A DNA stretch of 64,000 nucleotides from Trema orientale (lineage: Eukaryota > Streptophyta > Magnoliopsida > Rosales > Cannabaceae). Positions 49,884 to 62,588 of this stretch are shown here, piece by piece; the first letter of the stretch is position 1; each line of letters begins with the position of its first letter. The position numbers and the translations under genes are program-made. Below the pieces are notes generated by a model, which saw only the letters and a list, made by a program, of their open reading frames with translations, ran no database searches and was not told where the DNA came from. Location: positions 66,832 to 130,831 of the forward strand of contig JXTC01000349.1 of NCBI GenBank assembly GCA_002914845.1, given 5' to 3'.

Positions 49884-52295
49884 TGTAAAAATCTGATTTT
49901 TATATGGATATAATAGTAATTTTAACCAATTAAAAAAATAATTTTTTAAATAAAATATAATATTTTATATAAATTGTGGGACTCACTTTTGATTTTAAAT
50001 ACAACTCTCATTCTCTTCTCTCTCTCCCACACCCGACATAATCACTCTTTCTGCTTTTCTTTTTCTCTCTCTTTCTTTCATTATTTTCCTCTATTTCTTT
50101 CATTTTTAATCAAGCTCACGGCCAAGCCCTTAACCCAGTTGCCAGAGACCGTACTCACCCCATCTCCATATCCACAGTTGCGACGATGCTTCGAGGAAGC
50201 CGAGAGTGGTGTAAGCTCCGAGAGTACGCTTTCCGTGAGTGTGTAATTTCCACTTTTCTGAGACACATTTTCAAGTTCAAATGGCTTTAAATCCGGCTCT
50301 GGTCACCAGAAAATGACCCCATCAACAAGAGTCATCGTATTTTGAGGTCACCTACTAACTCCAACTGATAGTTTCTGTCGATTCAACCTGAGTCGACTCC
50401 CGTGAGAATTCCTTCACTTTTAAAGTTCTAATTATGGCATTTTTGTAATTTATTTTATGAAATTATTTTTATGACCATGGAAGTTATATGAGGTGATTAA
50501 GGAGATTGAATCATGATAAATATGGTGGTGTTGTGTTGAATCGAAAACTGGAGACGTGAGAATTTTAGAATTGAAAAAGTTGGTATTTTTCTAATTGGGA
50601 CAAAAAATAGTATTTCTGCAAAGCAATATAGTATTGGACTGAAAGTCTGTTACTATTGAGATTGGCCTCAGACTAAGATTAGAAAAGTAGTATTTTCTGA
50701 AATATTTCTACAAAGATAGTATTTTTATAAATAACTACCAAAATTGATATTTTTGCAAATATTTTCGATAAGCGATAATTTTGTAAGTTTTGGAAATTAA
50801 GGCCCAATTAAGACTTGGGACCTCGAAAAAAAGTTTCGATCTCAAATTTGGATTTCGTGAGGTCGATAAATAAGTTTTGATATAGAACATTGATATGTTT
50901 CGAAGTGGCACAAATTTAGAGACACGAGACTCGTGAATAGTGTCGTTTAGCATGTCATGGGCCGGATTTCGGCCTGAACACAAAGTTGTCAAGTTGTATA
51001 TCTAATCTAGCTAATTTGGACTCTAAGAACGCAGTGTTGAAGTCCGTTTTGCCATTTGAGACTCTGTTGGAAAGTCACTTGTCGAAGCAAGCGAACAGAA
51101 TTTGTGAAAATGACTTTTATGCATCAAACACAATCAACATGAATTTCTATGAGCATCAATAGCTTGGTATAGCTACCATCTCGACGTAGAGATTCAATTA
51201 TCTAGTTTTATACCTATTTTGATTTAGATGTGCATTATGATTATTTTATATAAAATCGTGAATAATAAGATGATTTCATAAATTATTGAAAAATATTAGA
51301 TTATACTGGGATTGGACTGTGTGAGTTTTATAAATATTTTAAAATTGTAATTGTGGGGTAATACAGCGGAGTGCTGCCCATGTTACAGTAAATCCTAGAA
51401 TAATACCAAGTGGAATTTTAAAGCATAATTTGATTAATTATTAGATGCATAATTATTATAAACTGTTACATGTTGTACATACCATAAGATCATGCAGTTG
51501 AGTACCATTATTGTATCACGATAGTTTAGATCGTTGGCGACTTGCTGTAGTACTAAGTGAAATACTTAAGCACCTATGCAAAATTTGCTGCTACACCTAC
51601 AAGTAGTATCAGGATGCTGGGTACATTTGGTAAAAGGGTAGTACATGGCCGTGATGGGAGGATGAGAGCTCACTCATATACATTAGTTGATGTATGATAT
51701 GTACAATTATATGCATTCAGTTTGATTTGAGTATGAGGGTCAAATATGATTTTTGAATACCTTGTGATCCTAATTTTATAAACTAGTTGAAAGATACTAA
51801 CCATGCAGGCATAGAAAAATTGCATCCATTTAAAAAAATAATTGAATTCCTATTGAGCATGTGAATACTCACCCCTTATTATTTTTACCCTCTCAGGTAG
51901 TATTCCGTGTGACTCTAGAAATTCAGGAGCAGTGCAAGTAGGGAGGAGTGTGTTACTAATTTTAATAATTGGTAACTACATAGAAGACTCAAGTTTTCTC
52001 CTGCGAAAAAAAAAAAAGAAGAATCAAGTTTTTATTTATCTTGGCTTGTAATAATATTTAAGGGCCCGTATCACGAATTTGGTTCGTATAATTATGTTGT
52101 CTGGATTGTAAGGATGCTAACGATGCTTGAGTAATATTTTATAAAATTTTTGTATCAATCTATGTATAATGATAATCACAAAACTATGAGAATTTATACT
52201 TAAAATTATATTTTTATAAATTTTTCTAAAACAACTATTGAATTTTCACTTATGAAATTCCCTTTCTATCATTAGCCCACGGTTTGGGTCTTACA
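49884..52295 (+). mobile_element. Solo LTR of a gypsy chromovirus related to the neighbouring one
   Basis: About 2.4 kb from TGTAAAAATCTGATTTTT to GGTTTGGGTCTTACA. It is related along its length to the LTRs at 38.8 and 45.9 kb, including the GGGCCGG stretch near 50,960, the AATACTCACCCCTTATT-like block near 51,870 and the CACGAATTTGGTTCGTATAA block near 52,070. Flanks ATAGT and ATAAT look like a decayed 5-bp target duplication. No internal coding region follows, so it is the relic left by LTR-LTR recombination. It is older than the neighbouring full element by similarity. Confidence 0.75.
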
Positions 52296-53806
52296 ATAAT
52301 AGTCCTTAGCATTTGGACGTGGATTAATTGAAGATTCAAACCATAGGATTAAATTTAAACTGATTATGAAAAAACACTACTTGTACCGTATGCTTTACTA
52401 CATGTGCTACCTAATCACATCTTCATTTAGTGCTTCTTCTTTACCCCAACATACACATGGCTATAACAAATTGCGCATATTATAAGATTTAGAATTTGAA
52501 AATGTAATTTTTTTTAATATTCAAATAAGCTTGGAAAGAGTTCCAACTGCCTCATATAATTGTAAAGATAAATAAGATTCAATAATATTCCAAGAGGTCG
52601 CAAGCCTAGTTCCAAAAACTTGCCTACGATCGAAGTAATAATGTGCATGAGAGAGAAATAATTTGTCATATGTACTTTGCATTTGACACAACAAATTATA
52701 TAATAAATCACATTAACGATAATTTCTACTTAAATAACAACATATTTTATTAATTTAATGATGAAAAGCCAATAATTGCTTAAAACAAGTATGAGAATAT
52801 GTCTCTTGGGCAAATTATAGGAAATGTCAATCGTTTTCCAAATTAAAAGAGCTTGTCAGAGCCCATCTTTGATACTTAAACCACATTATAATTAAGTATG
52901 AGACCATTATAAAATAATAATTGGGTGAGCATTGCTATGAACACTACTGGTGTCCGACACCACATGATCAAGTATAATTCTGTTATTGGATGATTATAAT
53001 CAATAAATAAGTCTTATATGGGTCTTAGCTGAAGTGCAATTATAATCAACCAATAATAGACTGACAAATCATATAGTGTTGAGCAACGTATCCATATGGT
53101 ACTCTTTTAATTAGTATTACTCTAATTAGGTTCTTTATCTTGTTAGTAGTGCACGTGCTAAACACACTTCCTCCAATGGCCTTCAGTATTGTATTTGTAT
53201 CCTAATTAAAGTCTACGTTATTACTTATAGGAATTTAACTTTGAAGCTACATGAAAATTTTTTAATGGCTACTTGAATGGTAAATTCTTTTTAAAGTAAA
53301 GGGGTGACATTTCTTTAGTAGCGCTCAAATTATAGTGGTCGTTTCAGGACAACCCAAGCCAATTTCGAGAGCACTAGCATCATATCAAAGATGTAAACAA
53401 GTTTTTTGTATACAGGAAACGAAGCTCGTATCTTTATGATCAAAATCTCGAAAATCGACTTCTTCTCATGAAGAAACAATAAAAACAATCGTGTACGGAC
53501 TCTACGGAGGACTATAAATAGAGAATGAAAGCAGTTAAAAATTCACTAAAGGGCAACAAACAAACAATTCAACGATACGAATTAAAGAGATGAACCGGGA
53601 AAAAAAAAAAGAAAGAAAAGAGAAAAAAGAAACATATTACACTGATGTCACAGTACATTATAATCTGACACAAAAACTAACAATAAAAAGAAAAAAGAAA
53701 AAACAAAACACAAAACAAATAACATCCTGCGAGTGACACAATCATTTGGAGCAAACTTGAAAACATTATAAAACCACTATTCGCCAGAAATTAGTGTTTT
53801 TACTTA
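52296..53806. other. DNA between solo LTR and dirigent gene 2
   Basis: AT-rich with one possible MITE. The last 200 bases are the probable 3' UTR of dirigent gene 2. No gene seen. Confidence 0.5.
52925..53100. mobile_element. Possible MITE
   Basis: Left GAGCATTGCTATGAACACTA and right TAGTGTTGAGCAACG are imperfect inverted repeats. A second pair (TTATTGGATGATTATAAT and ATTATAATCAACCAATAATA) lies inside them. Borders are approximate and no target duplication was found. Confidence 0.45.
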
Positions 53807-54358
53807 TTAGTACATCTTAGTATAATGTAGCACTGTAATATTCCAACGCAGAACGGCGTGGCCCATGGTAGTGTTCCATGAATAGGTCTCAAACGTAGCA
53901 TATCCCCTGGCGAACCGGAATTTCCCGGTCCCTGAAACCACCGAAACCTCTGAATTGTGCTCGAAATGTTTATAAGCGCCTTGTAACTCTAGCGTGCTTC
54001 CAGCATATTTCTTGCCAGTAAACACTACAGATATCGATACATGTAAAGTACGTCCATCCAATCCCGATGTCACGTACATTCCTTGGCTCCGTCCGATTTG
54101 GGACGAGTTGGGGTCTGCGGTCTCCGTTATAAGGTCGTCGGTTATGTAGACTGTCCCAAACTGAGTGACTGTCCAATGCTTTCCGGCGATACCGGCAATA
54201 GCCGCGACTGTGGAGTTTGGACCGGTTGAGTAGTCTTGGATGTATAAGGACATCTTTGTCTTTTTGAGCTTCTTTGCTTCGGCTAATGATATTATTATAG
54301 CCAAAGCTAGAAGCAGTATGACAAGTTTGGCAATAAGCTTTGGTGAGTTTTGAGCCAT
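53807..54358 (-). CDS. Dirigent protein 2 of the cluster (DIR-b/d type)
   Basis: A complete intronless secreted dirigent protein of 183 residues. A signal peptide is at about 1-28 (MAQNSPKLIAKLVILLLALA start, cleaved near AEAKK). Blocks: FGTVYITDDLITE (67-79), IGRSQGMYVTSGL (88-100), YAGSTLELQG (118-127) and VVSGTGKFRFARGYA (140-154). N-glycosylation sites include NST, NTT and NIT. It shares the MAQNS start and most of its domain with the copy at 63.3-63.8 kb, so those two are the younger pair. All three genes run in the same direction, as expected from tandem duplication. Function in the plant is unknown beyond the family role in phenoxy-radical coupling or related steps. Confidence 0.92.
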   Translation of the reverse strand: MAQNSPKLIAKLVILLLALAIIISLAEAKKLKKTKMSLYIQDYSTGPNSTVAAIAGIAGKHWTVTQFGTVYITDDLITETADPNSSQIGRSQGMYVTSGLDGRTLHVSISVVFTGKKYAGSTLELQGAYKHFEHNSEVSVVSGTGKFRFARGYATFETYSWNTTMGHAVLRWNITVLHYTKMY

Positions 54359-54453
54359 TTATAGGTGACGTTCGTTCGAGGTTTTGCTATGTATATACAA
54401 AGGACTTTGTGTTATAGTTTGTGAGTGTCGTAAAATTGAGCTCATAATGTTTC

Positions 54454-54462
54454 TATATATAG
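54454..54462 (-). promoter_or_regulatory. TATA box of dirigent gene 2
   Basis: CTATATATAG on the minus strand, about 95 bp upstream of the start codon. Confidence 0.65.
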
Positions 54463-55116
54463 TGGAGCATGCATAGATGCGTAATTTTTTTCTCTTCAGT
54501 ACGTATTTAATATAATAATATTATGTTCCGTTAAGTCGGCATAGGTTTAATTATTTTGCACTTCAAATAGCTGGATATCCTTATTACTTAAGTTACAAAA
54601 AGAGACTGTCCCCCCAGGTTGACCCTGAGAGTTATGAGACAGCAGCTAGTAAGAATAGAGAGTATTAGGTGGTAATTCCTTTATATATACTCACGACTCG
54701 AGTAATGTGCTAATGCTTACATGCCGACCAAGAAGATTATTCTTTCTATAATTTTGTTTTTAATATTGTGAGACCTAATTGTTTGGCAATCAAAGGCGCT
54801 TATCCATATTGATTATTGAAGCTTTATTTGCCACGATAATTCATAATGCTTAAGCCTAAGGAGATCGGATGCCCGATCATTGCCGAGAGTATTGGTGATA
54901 ATTCCTTTACATTTACCCTTTTCCATTCTTTCTGAATAAGTTAATTTAACGGTTCTTGTACTATTCATTCTCTGTTCGAAATTAAGGGTCATAAGCCATA
55001 ACTACATGGATCAACGTCTCAAAACTTGACCATGGATAACATAGCATATATCCATGTGTGACGCAATATTTTTGTACCAAATTTATGAATAAAATATATA
55101 CATATATTATAAAATC
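54463..55116. other. Upstream DNA of dirigent gene 2
   Basis: AT-rich promoter-side DNA, no further feature. Confidence 0.45.
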
Positions 55117-57269
55117 TGTGAAGTTTTAAGGGTATTTTAGACATTTTAATGCTAATGGCAAAGTTGTAATTATTGAATATCGGATTAAAATATAAAAAAT
55201 ATCTGGAATATTTTATTTCTTTGCAATAGTGCCCAGAAATTGCTTAAAAAACCTCTAGAAGTCCAAATTCTCAAGAGAGAGGGCTTCAAAGAGAGAAAAA
55301 GGGAGAGATATACCTGATCTGGTCAGCTTCGCCACGTCGTCATCGCCGCCCGTCTCGCCCCACACGCCGGCCCATGTCGAAGAGCTGCCGCCGATGAAGC
55401 GAACACCCCTAGTCCTACCCCATTCTGCCGCCGACCGACGCTGCAGCGGCCCCGCGAAGATTCTGCCTCTGGCGCGGTTTTCTGGCGAAAATTCCGACGT
55501 CTGACCTCTGTTTTCAACACCTCTAGCGAGTGGAGTCTCATCTCGCCATCGCCGACCACCTCCAATTAGTTGCACATCGAAATTCATCTCCGGTAAGTTT
55601 TTACCACTATTACCGTTTTTACTAACTATGTAAAAAAGTGATATTTACATAATTATTTTGGTTAAGTAATTTATTTACCTAAGATAAATATATGAGGTAA
55701 AAGAGGATTAAAAATAATAAATAATTACTATTGTTAGAAGTAAAAACGGTAATCGTAAGTGCGGTAGATAGTAATTAGAAAAAGAGGACATTTTTCTAAA
55801 TAGTTCCAAAAGGTGGTATTATTGTAATTCTCGGATTTTTGAGTGTAACTAATGCGAAGGACCTCTAAACTGAGTTCTGACTTCGAATTTTGACTCATTG
55901 AGGTCAAGACATGAATGTTGATATAAAATACTATTATGTTTCATTGTGGAACAAAAATTAGAATTTTGTGGCTCAAAGTTGTACCGTTTTGTATGCTACG
56001 TGGCGGTCCCGCACCGGGACCCATTTTTGACAAGGTATGTATCTAACCTAGTATTTTTGGGTACTCTGAATTCAGTGGTGATCTCCGTTTCTACATTTGA
56101 AGTTTCGGTTGAAAAGTCACTTTTTCTATCGGGAACCGAAGACTGTTGTTTAAGTACTTGAGTGACTAATGGGGGATTGTTCGAATGTCATTGGCCTGAT
56201 ATTACTACCATGTCGAGGTAGAGGTTCAATTAATTGGTTTTATATCTGTTTTGTGTTTTAATTGCATTAAAATTTATTTATGAAAAATCGTGATTTTACG
56301 ATGGTTTATGAAATTGCTGAAAATTGCTGGGTTATGCTGTGATTGGACTATGTAGATTTTTATACATATATTTATATTGAGATTATGGGGTAAAACATCA
56401 GTATGCTGCCCATGTACAGTAAATCTCATAATAATGCCAAGTTAGATTTTAAAGCATAATTTGAACATTAAATGTATAGTTGTTGCATACTATTACATGT
56501 TGTACATACCATAAGATCACACACTTGAGTTTCATTATAGCATCGTGATATATTAGATCGCTGGCGAGTTATTACAATGCTAGATGAGAGACCTAGGCCC
56601 CTGCGTAGATTTTTGCTGATACGCTTATGGGCAGTGTCAGGATATTGGGTACCTCTGCTACAGAAGTATTACAGGGCCGTGATGGGAGGATGGGAGCTCA
56701 CTTATTTACTTGTTGATGTACGATATATACAATGATGTGGTTTTGATTTTAGTTTTGAATATGTGATTATTCTGGATACCATGGATTTATAAATTTAATT
56801 TATAAATAGATTTAAAGGAACTAACCATACAAATTTGAGATATTGCATCCATCCAAGAGGTAATTGAATTCTTACTGAGTATGTAAATGCTCATCCCTTA
56901 TTTTTTTCCTTCTTAGGTAGTGTTCAGTGTGATTTTAGAGACTCGGGAGGAGATTAGAAAAGAGTTAGTTACCCCAAGGATAATTAGTAACTATATAAAA
57001 TAACTTTATTATTATCTTGGCTTGTATCAAAATACTTAAGGGCCCATTTCATTGACTCGGTCTGTATAATTAGTGTGCTAGATTATGAGATTGCTGATAA
57101 TGATGCTTGGTTTATCTAAATCAATTTTATTAACAATCTATGTCTAACATTGATCACAAACTGTGGGAATTTTATTTTAAAATTATTTTTATAAAATTTT
57201 CAAAAATAACTTTTGAATTTCCACTGTGAAATTTCCTTTCTGCTATTGGCCTGGGTTTGGGTTATGATA
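55117..57269 (+). repeat. 5' LTR of the second chromovirus
   Basis: About 2.15 kb from TGTGAAGTTTTAAGGG to GGTTTGGGTTATGATA. It shares the GGCGGTCCCGCACCGGGACC block, the AATGCTCATCCCTTATTT block and the CATTGACTCGGTCTGTATAA block with the other LTRs here. Confidence 0.8.
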
Positions 57270-59855
57270 GAAAATTTTGGTATCAGAGTGGATATTTATC
57301 TGCCTTGGATGTGACACCGTTAGATTAGATTGTAATTAGTTTTTAAAAAAATAATAAAATAAAAATAAAAAACTTGAAATCCAGCATCATTATCTCATTG
57401 ACACTTTGGCATATTTATACAGACTAGTAAGATGCCTCCGAGAAGAAGAGTACCGAGGCAAGAGCCAAGAAATTCCTGACCCTCTAGCAGATCTTTATGA
57501 GGCTTTATGGGAAATACTGGGACTAAAAGCTCAACGAGATCCTGAGGCTCGTCGGGCCAGCATTTTCAAGGATTTCATCAAGTTGAGTCCGCCAACTTTT
57601 GACGGTAAACCGGACCCCACCGCATCTGAGAAATGGCTCAGAGATGTTAAGAAGATCTTCACAACCATCGGGACGTCTGCTGAGTTCTGAGTGGTCTTTG
57701 CCATTTACAAGTTGTCTTATGGAGCTGCCAACTGGTGAGAAACTGTTAAGCTGTCATGACGGGAGACTGGTATGACCTAGGAGATCTTTGAAAGACTGTT
57801 CAGAGACCAGTATGCCAATGCTAATCATAGATCTGCTATGATTAAAGAGTACAAACGACTCAAGCAAAGTGACTTGACAGTGAATGAGTACTATATCTGG
57901 TTCATGGAATTAGCACAGTATGCCTATGAACCGGGAACTAATCCTACCCTTTAGATAGTAAAGTATATAGAATCTCTGAGGCTAGCTATCCTGGAGAAGA
58001 TTGTGACTCAACACTTTGATATAGAAGGCAGAAGCCTTTCTAGATGACAAATCGACTTTAAGGGAACAGCTGAGGAGCAGGGGAAGTGACAGGAAGGCCA
58101 ACAAGAGAAACTAAAGCCAGTTGCAGTCACAGAATTCTCAGAGTAGTGGTTTTTCTGGAAGAGGATGGTTTAGACCGTATGGATGTTTTCACTGCAGCCA
58201 GCAGGGCCATCAGAAGAAGTCTTGTCCATTCCGCTAGTAGAAGCCAGCCTTGTCTTAGGGTAGGCCACAAAGAAGCCAAAGTGCATCTGTACCATTCCAA
58301 GATAACCAGATGAGACGAGTCCAGAACCAGTCTCAGGCATTTAACTCTTCTCTTTTCTAGTAGTCTTTTGGTCCCTAGTACCAGCGCCAGTATCGGCCAC
58401 AGGGTTCAGGCTTCATGCAGAATTTTTAGACTCCACAAGCTTCTGGTAATCAAGGAGGGCGCGAATACACTAGCACTGGTCTAGGAGCTAGTACCAGCCG
58501 ACCCGGCCAGGGGAGAGGGAACAAAGGGAAAGAGAAAGTTTCTGGTCAAACCTTTGCTATTACTGGGATGAAAGATGGTCGAGATCAGACCGGCAAGGGA
58601 GTCATAGATGGTATGATTCTCATGACTCACTCTTGGGCTCATGTTTTATTTGATATTGGTGCTACACATTCTTTTATATCCTTATTGTTTGCTCAATTAT
58701 TGGGATTAGAATGTTCTGTGTTGGATCCTGTTTTGACTTTGGGCACACCAATAGGTAGAGTAGCTGATGTTTCTACTGTGTGTCGAGATTTTCTTGATTT
58801 TGATTAATAGTAAAGAATTAGTATCTGATTTGATTATGTTGCCTTTACAACAATTTGATATTATTCTCAGTATGGATTGGTTATCCAAATATCGAGCTAC
58901 TATTAACTGCTACAAAAAGAGAGTTACTCTTTTGCTTGAGGATGGATGTCCTATTGTTTATCAAGTTTATTTGAATCCTTTGGAACCAAGTCCAATCTTG
59001 AAAGCATGCATAGGTGGAAAAAAGAAACTCGAGTGTTACAGGAATTTGTTTGCCATCAGTAGTGAGATGGGGATTATCGATCAATACTCCTGGATATCAG
59101 TGGTTAGTAAGTTTCTAGATATTTTTTTGGAAGATTTACTGGGGCTACCACCTGACAGGGAGATCGATTTCTGTATTGATTTGATTCCTAGAGCCCAGTT
59201 AGTTTCTATTCCAACCTATCATATGGCTCTAGCAGAAATGACTGAGTTGAGAAGTCAACTGCATGATCTATTGTTAAAAGGATTCATCAAGAACAGTACT
59301 TCTCCATGGGGTGCTCCTGTATTATTTGCCAAGAAAGCTGATGGTATACTTAGACTCTGTATTGATTATAGAAGATTAAATCAACTAACTGTGAAGAACA
59401 AGTATCTTCTACCAAGGATAGATGATTTGTTTGATCAACTCGGTGGATCAAGATTCTTCTCCAAGTTCGATATGAGATTGGGGTATCACCAGTTAAAGAT
59501 TCGAGAGGAAGACATACTAAAAACCGTGTTTAGGACTCGTTATGGTCACTTTGAGTTCCTGGTTATGCTGTTTATTCTGATGAACACTCCTGCAGCATTC
59601 ATGGATCTCATGAATAGGATTTTCAGACCTTGTCTAGATCGGTTTGTGGTTGTCTTCATTCACGATATCTTAATATACTCTAAGACTCGAGAAAAACATG
59701 CTAAACATTTGAGGATTATTCTTCAAATTTTGAGAAATCATCAATTGTATGCCAAGAGATCCAAGTGAAATTTTTGGATGACGGAAGTGAAATTCTTGGG
59801 GGCATGTGATTTCTCAAGAAGGTATTTCAGTCGATCCTGTTAAGATAAAATCTGT
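55117..59855 (+). mobile_element. Ty3/gypsy chromovirus, 5' part only, broken
   Basis: A 5' LTR (55,117-57,269) is followed by a primer-binding site TTTTGGTATCAGAG, gag with a zinc knuckle (about 57,430-58,560), protease (about 58,600-58,810) and reverse transcriptase (about 58,860-59,770). RNase H, integrase and a 3' LTR are not in the window; the element's sequence stops at about 59,855, where repeat family T begins. It is closely related to the chromovirus at 38.8-48.2 kb in its coding part, but its LTR is more diverged, so it is a sister lineage. About ten or more breaks affect the coding region. Age cannot be judged from LTR comparison because only one LTR is present. Confidence 0.88.
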
Positions 59856-60237
59856 TCCATGAAATGGTCGTGGTTTCATGTGATTCACTTGCGTATAGGA
59901 CATTCGGCTAAAGGAAACCAAACTGATTTCCAGGAAACTTTTGTGTTTTCCTATGATTTATTTACGTACAAGATATTCGGCTAAAGAAAACCAAACTGGT
60001 TTCCAGGAAACTTTTGTGGTTTCCTGTGATTTACTTACTTACAAAACATTCCGCTAATAGAAAATCAAATTGGTTTCTAGGAAACTTTTGTAGTTTTCTG
60101 TTAAAAAAAATGACTTATTTACTAAAATGCTACCGCGTTTTCATACCATAAAAAGGTCGTATGGAATTTTTATTATTTTTGAAAGATCCTAAATTTGGTA
60201 ATATTTTTTGAAAAATAGATATAAGTGTCCAAAACCC
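59856..60237 (+). mobile_element. Repeat family T, copy 3, with 74-bp array, abutting the chromovirus
   Basis: Three units carry GTGATTCACTTGCG, ATGATTTATTTACG and GTGATTTACTTACT about 74 bp apart (near 59,880, 59,955 and 60,028), with GGAAACC/GGTTTCC words between. The 3' segment ends ATAGATATAAGTGTCC then AAAACCC, as in the copy at 6.4 kb. Its 5' part is missing. Confidence 0.65.
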
Positions 60238-61136
60238 TGTCAAATTCCAGGATTTTGCAATTTCTTTAAAAAATTATCATAAAAAATTAAAATTCCTCTT
60301 AATTATTAGCTAAAGCTGAATAGGTTGATTTGGTGATTTTTGCGCCCATCCGATGCAATAAGTCATTAGGTTAATGCTATAATTTTAACATAGCACAAGA
60401 ATGCAATGCTATTTTATTCTTGTGTCAAAGTTGGCTTATGTTGTGTTTTATGTCAAATTTGGCACCAAATTTTAATACTAAACTTGCCATTCGATTTTAT
60501 TGGCATATTTATAAGTTTAAAATATTAAATCCACATTTCTAGTCCTCAATTAGTTTCTTATATATTTTTAATGCCTACATTCTTAATACTCAACCAATTA
60601 TTTAAATTATTAGTTATTTATTAATAATAAAATGCCATTGTGAATTGTAGTAAAAATTTATATTTAGTATCAAATCTTGCATTAATTTTACCAATTTTAA
60701 GAACCGAATATATTGGGGATAAGATTGCATTCAAGATGATCTAAGAAGTAAAAACGAGCTAGTTTAAAATATTATAAGGAACTTCGTCTATGGTGATTTT
60801 TTTTTTTTTTTTAACTCCTCGGTGATCAACTTTTGGTTCGTTCATCTTTCTATATGTTAATGTGGTTTGTACTCAATCATTGATTTAAAATTATTTCAAT
60901 GTTCTATTAATTATTTAATTCATGCTTCTAGATATGTTGACCTCATTAAAACTAACTAGTAACTAGAACAATATTATTCTGACACGAAAAATAAAAGTGA
61001 ATATTCATAACATCTGGCCGAGTAAATCTCAGGAGTTTCATAAAAAAAAACCTAAGGGTCGATTAATAATAATAATAACTCTTGAATTATACTCATTATC
61101 CTGCTTTAGTTCTGAACTTTCAACTTACATGATAAT
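60238..61136. other. Intergenic DNA without recognised content
   Basis: AT-rich; the first 60 bases resemble the end of repeat family G. No gene seen. Confidence 0.45.
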
Positions 61137-61277
61137 CCTCCTGAATTATATAATTATTATAACAATAATTCTTTTGTCACATGCCTCCTGAATTATATAA
61201 TTATTATAACAATAATTCTTTTGTCACATGCCTCCTGAATTATATAATTATTATAACAATAATTCTTTTGTCACATG
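61137..61277. repeat. Tandem repeat, 47 bp, three near-identical units
   Basis: CCTCCTGAATTATATAATTA begins each unit at 61,137, 61,184 and 61,231, and each ends TTTTGTCACATG. By eye the copies are identical, so the expansion is recent or an assembly effect. Confidence 0.92.
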
Positions 61278-62240
61278 AATATGCACTTTTAATTCATTGT
61301 GAGTTAACGCGGACAAAACATGCTGTACATTTTCTTTAATTTTAGTTTAAAAAGTGAAAATAACAGAGTTCTCTGCCTTCAACTAATTGAGACAAATTCT
61401 AAAAAATAGTCAGAGTAAACGTCTAGTTAGGCTGTCCTTTTAGAACGCAGAATATGGTTTAAAACTTTTTTTAAATTCATATACATGCTGTCTTTTTATT
61501 TAGTTTTTTTTTTTATATTTCATTATTTTTAGGAACAGCAGCATATATATTTACGATCAGTCAATTAACTGTAGACTAGACTTATTGAAGGTGAACAGGC
61601 GGGATGAGGATTATATCTTATGTTAAATAGTCAACTGTCAACTGGAATAGAACAAAAAGGATTTCAACACTTTTATTTGTTTCTTTTTTTCGAGGGAATC
61701 AATACTTTTCTTTCGTCTTTTTTTCATTTAAAAAAAAAAAAAACTTGGAAAGTAGTTCCAATGGAATGACGACTATTCCAGTCCACATCTTAGAATTTTC
61801 AATCCTAAATGAAATGGATGGAATAGACGTACAACTATACAATTTATTTTTGTTTCTCAAATTATCCATACTGAATAATTAGTACATAAAATTATAAATT
61901 ACAAATTTGACTTTCTCGTCACTGTCCACAGCATGCGCAAGTCACAAGGGAGGTCACGACTCACGACCATCTAAAAGTATGGAAACACTTAAAATTCCGA
62001 GTTTTATTTCCTTTCCAATGTGTGACATAAGGCACGGGCAAAGGTTTTGATATTTTACAAAGTCTCTTTTCTTTGTATTTAAAAAATTCAAAACTCGAAC
62101 AATAAATATTAGACTATACTTTTGTCAAATTATGACAAATGCCATTACATTCCAAATTAAGTTAATATTTAGAATTCGAATCAAAAAATTGAATTGATTG
62201 TTTATTCTATTCCTTTATTTCTTCTCTTTTTTTTCTCTTT
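61278..62240. other. Intergenic DNA without recognised content
   Basis: AT-rich, no gene or bounded repeat. Confidence 0.5.
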
Positions 62241-62398
62241 AAAAATATTATATATAACTCGAACTAAAATCCCTTTTAATGTAATATATATATATATATA
62301 CATATAGGGCATCCCCTCTAAAAATACTATATGTAGCACGAACTAAAATCCCTTTTAATGTGACACATATATACATATAGGGTATCAATCCAAGTATT
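62241..62398. repeat. Direct duplication, 79-bp period, two units
   Basis: AAAAATA(T/C)TATAT followed by CGAACTAAAATCCCTTTTAA and a CATATAGGG(C/T)AT end occur at 62,241 and 62,320. Units differ in the TA-rich part. The second unit runs into the MITE that starts at 62,381. Confidence 0.75.
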
Positions 62399-62588
62399 AT
62401 TTTGGCCAATTAAAATACATAATTTTACATGATAAAAGGATGAGAGAGAAAAGTATTAAATAATAGGTTTTTATTTTTATTAATTTTTTTCCAACTACTC
62501 AAATTATAGTAACCATTAGATCATAATCCAATGGTTAAAAAAAATACGTATAGATCTGTTGAAAAAAATACCTACTGAATTGGGAACC
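62381..62588. mobile_element. MITE, (TA)-flanked family 1, copy c
   Basis: GGTATCAATCCAAGTATTAT at the left pairs with AATACCTACTGAATTGGGAACC at the right only imperfectly. The interior has CATTAGATCATAATCCAATG. TA-rich tracts lie on both sides, as with the copies at 2.8 and 10.7 kb. Confidence 0.65.

Noticed and set aside
49974-50246. 90-codon Ser/Phe-rich frame
   Set aside because: Inside the solo LTR, low-complexity CT-rich translation.
55255-55587. 110-codon frame in the second chromovirus LTR
   Set aside because: Lies in a GC-rich part of the LTR; comparable stretches occur in the other LTRs without a conserved frame.
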